From Theodoxus fluviatilis (lineage: Eukaryota > Mollusca > Gastropoda > Cycloneritida > Neritidae), in assembly GCA_034096865.1 (NCBI GenBank), contig JAWQFJ010000511.1:7501-39373 (forward strand): a DNA stretch of 31,873 bases. The letters run 5' to 3'. Position 1 is the stretch's first letter, and every line of letters begins with the position of its first letter. Shown here one piece after another: positions 31,337 to 31,873 of the stretch. Below the pieces are notes generated by a model that worked only from the letters and a program-made list of their open reading frames with translations, was not told where the DNA came from and ran no database searches. Made by a program: the position numbers and the translations under genes.

Positions 31337-31873
31337 GGGGGCAGAAGAGAAGAATATGATGTTGACCAAATTAAAACTTATGTTTACCATTTTTCTCTCG
31401 TAGGGTTATTGTAAAAATAAAAAAAATACAGGCTTTAGCCGGATTTTGCAGGGTTAAACGTGCAAGAGGATTTGGAGAGTTAATTTTTTCACCCTTTCTT
31501 GGAGAAAAGGCCTGGAGGTCGGCATTGTCTGCATGTTTATATGTATGTATGGATGTTCATGTTGTGTCGCGTTGCTGTTGTTGTTGTGTGCGTATAGGCA
31601 CAAGAACAACTAAAAGCTGTTAAGCTTGTCGAGCGCTCATGGCAACTCATGAAGAGATGGCGTTGCATGAGAATGTTGTTTTTTTCGGACTGCAGTACTC
31701 TCGAAATTTCTGCATCAATGTATTGGGATCTTCTCTGTTTTCCGCTGGCTAACGATACGGTTGCCATCTTTGATTTCTCCTTTGTACTCGTATGTTTTCT
31801 CTCTCTCAACCGCTTCGAGTCCTGCAAAAGCTAGTAGCGTGTACGCGATCTCAGCAGGGCCTTTGTGCTTTAG
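31143..31873. other. Downstream flank with a TATA-like site
   Basis: Mostly unique-looking sequence. TATAAAAGG at 31220-31228 matches a core TATA box but no downstream gene was recognised. A (GA)n tract lies at about 31307-31333. ORFs here have no recognisable motifs. Confidence 0.4.

Overview
This window looks like animal nuclear DNA, most likely from a mollusc or another lophotrochozoan. It carries one recognisable gene on the + strand, split into short exons by GT-AG introns. There are fragments of non-LTR retrotransposons, a hAT-type DNA transposon remnant, and a very heavy load of micro- and minisatellites (by my estimate roughly half of the window). No operons, bacterial signals, tRNA or rRNA genes were seen. 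The taxonomic call rests on genome style, the type of LINE and the protein residues, not on a database match.

The gene is a facilitative sugar transporter of the SLC2A (GLUT) family. Eight consecutive coding exons were located by reading frame, splice sites and alignment by eye to the family pattern: 5325-5449, 8901-9071, 9325-9432, 10953-11041, 13074-13172, 20084-20296, 26047-26250 and 26649-26861 (stop at 26859-26861). They splice in phase into about 406 residues, from the loop after TM2 to the C-terminus. The first ~90 residues (TM1-TM2) are not visible here and probably lie upstream. Sugar-binding and MFS motifs are mostly intact, but two sugar-contact positions of vertebrate GLUTs are changed (GLUT1 N317 is Met, E380 is Ala), and the TM7 QLS motif reads HLS.

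Layout: 1-3150 is a 16-bp minisatellite split by a 1.4-kb TGT...ACA insertion that resembles a solo LTR. Positions 3151-5324 are mixed upstream intron or flank with SINE-like pieces and a hairpin. Positions 5325-11041 hold exons 1-4 here, with a 5'-truncated LINE at 7990-8790 (- strand) and an internally deleted hAT element at 9987-10884. Positions 11042-13073 are (GA)n and a 1.5-kb CAGACA array. Exon 5 is followed by a 6.9-kb intron with a 49-bp minisatellite, a second LINE fragment, CAC-rich tracts and a 3.5-kb 35-bp minisatellite. Exon 6 is followed by a 5.7-kb intron with about 92 copies of a 41-bp minisatellite and a (CCT)n tract. Exons 7 and 8 end the gene. Downstream lie CA/CAGACA repeats, a 20-bp minisatellite (27642-29776), another 49-bp minisatellite with embedded polyadenylation-like hexamers (29962-31142) and ordinary sequence to the end.

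The only functional system I can support is the transporter gene. The most unusual items are the altered sugar-binding residues, the hAT remnant whose zinc-finger and dimerisation halves meet at a 3-base assembly gap, the 77-bp hairpin-bearing repeats inside the LTR-like element, and intron arrays made of 3'-splice-site-like units.
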